Shown here: one piece after another, positions 63,539 through 64,000 of the stretch
Numbering within the stretch: the stretch's first letter is position 1
Layout: every line of letters begins with the position of its first letter
From: Tretioscincus oriximinensis
Taxonomy: Eukaryota > Chordata > Lepidosauria > Squamata > Gymnophthalmidae
NCBI GenBank assembly: GCA_022410635.1
Contig: JAJVDF010000418.1
Span: 607,579 to 671,578 of the forward strand
Direction: 5' to 3'
DNA length: 64,000 nucleotides
Notes under the pieces: generated by a model
Seen by the model: only the letters and a program-made list of their open reading frames with translations
Databases searched by the model: none
Told to the model about the DNA's origin: nothing
Made by a program: the position numbers and the translations under genes

Positions 63539-63560
63539 GTCTATTCTTTTAGTAAAAAAA

Positions 63561-63705
63561 ATAAATCTGTGTGTTTCTTTTGAATTCAGCCTTACAGATA
63601 CTTAAACTGGAGGCAAATGAAAGACTAGTTGATTAGCAACACGACTCAGCAATCAAGAAAAAATAAAATAGAATTAATATTTTCACTATAAACCACAAGT
63701 ACACA
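63561..63705. other. Sequence downstream of FAM120C
   Basis: AT-rich with no recognised feature before the CR1 copy. Confidence 0.4.
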
Positions 63706-63980
63706 AGCTTGGATAGTTTCAAGACAGGACTAGACAGGNTTATGGACACTAAGGGTATAAATGGATACTAGGATAGTTGTCTGGATGTCGGCTCCCGGAT
63801 GGAGCAACAGGCAGGACTCTTGAAATACCATTTGCAGGGAGTCATGAACAGGAGCATATTTTGCTTTCATCTGTTCNGNCTGCNCAGGTGCATCTNGTGG
63901 GCCTCTGTGTGACACAGAATGCTGGACTTGATGGGCTGTGGCCTGATCCAGTATGGCTCTTATGTTNTTATGTTCTTAAG
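63706..63980 (+). mobile_element. Young CR1 LINE 3' end, short copy
   Basis: It starts inside the ORF2 end (AGCTTGGATAGTTTCAAGAC) and includes the whole CR1 3' UTR to TTATGTTCTTAAG. It differs from the 42504 copy at few bases and has several N calls. Confidence 0.85.
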
Positions 63981-64000
63981 TGTGTGTTTTTTTAACCCCT

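Larger units (their letters stand above)
56793..63560 (+). other. FAM120C: Probable long 3' UTR of FAM120C
   Basis: Sequence after the stop is AT-rich with few transposons up to a strong polyadenylation signal at 63533. Exceptions are an antisense L2-like piece (58315-58410) and a DNA element split by a DIRS end (61320-61600). Earlier AATAAA hexamers (for example 59893 and 61281) could give shorter forms. The length of 6.7 kb is an inference. Confidence 0.5.

Noticed and set aside
1..64000. Endogenous retrovirus or LTR retrotransposon
   Set aside because: No LTR pair, primer binding site, protease or DDE integrase was seen; the reverse transcriptases belong to DIRS, LINE and Penelope types.

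Overview
The window is vertebrate nuclear DNA, most likely from a squamate reptile. The evidence is spliced genes with GT-AG introns, a CR1 LINE family with near-identical copies, L2-like LINEs, L1 fragments, a Penelope-like element, tRNA-headed SINEs, palindromic MITEs and two DIRS-type tyrosine-recombinase retrotransposons. The species call is an inference from repeat types. Many single isolated N bases look like ambiguous consensus calls, not gaps.

Three protein genes lie on the + strand in the order WNK3, SSR4, FAM120C. (1) The last three coding exons of a WNK kinase, called WNK3 from its sequence and neighbours, are at 3893-4104, 6910-7112 and 9129-9458. A repeat-poor stretch of about 6 kb follows and is probably its 3' UTR. 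(2) SSR4 (TRAP-delta, a translocon-associated ER membrane protein) is complete in six exons, 19432-25298. It encodes 174 aa, with a GC-rich promoter just upstream and AATAAA eight bases past the stop. (3) FAM120C (constitutive coactivator of PPAR-gamma-like family) is complete in 16 exons, 28758-56792. It encodes 1105 aa and has a long 3' UTR with a good polyadenylation signal at 63533. All exon joins keep the reading frame.

The rest is mobile DNA. A degenerate DIRS-like element opens the window (1 to about 3178) with reverse transcriptase, RNase H and tyrosine recombinase regions. A second DIRS-like element (41202-46490) sits in FAM120C intron 6 with inverted terminal repeats and an internal complementary region, and it carries a CR1 and a MITE. 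A Penelope-like element (about 25800-27470) lies between SSR4 and FAM120C and is split by an antisense CR1. Introns hold several long palindromes, L2-like 3' ends, SINEs and short DNA transposons, many nested, so relative insertion order can be read.

In cell terms the three genes are unrelated: WNK3 regulates ion transport, SSR4 acts in ER protein translocation, and FAM120C belongs to an RNA-binding/coactivator family. Their linkage is interesting because human WNK3 and FAM120C are neighbours at Xp11.22 while human SSR4 is at Xq28. I found no wholly new system. The best leads are the DIRS architecture and its splice-donor-like ends, the perfect palindromes, and a 51-bp perfect repeat shared by a WNK3 intron and its 3' UTR.
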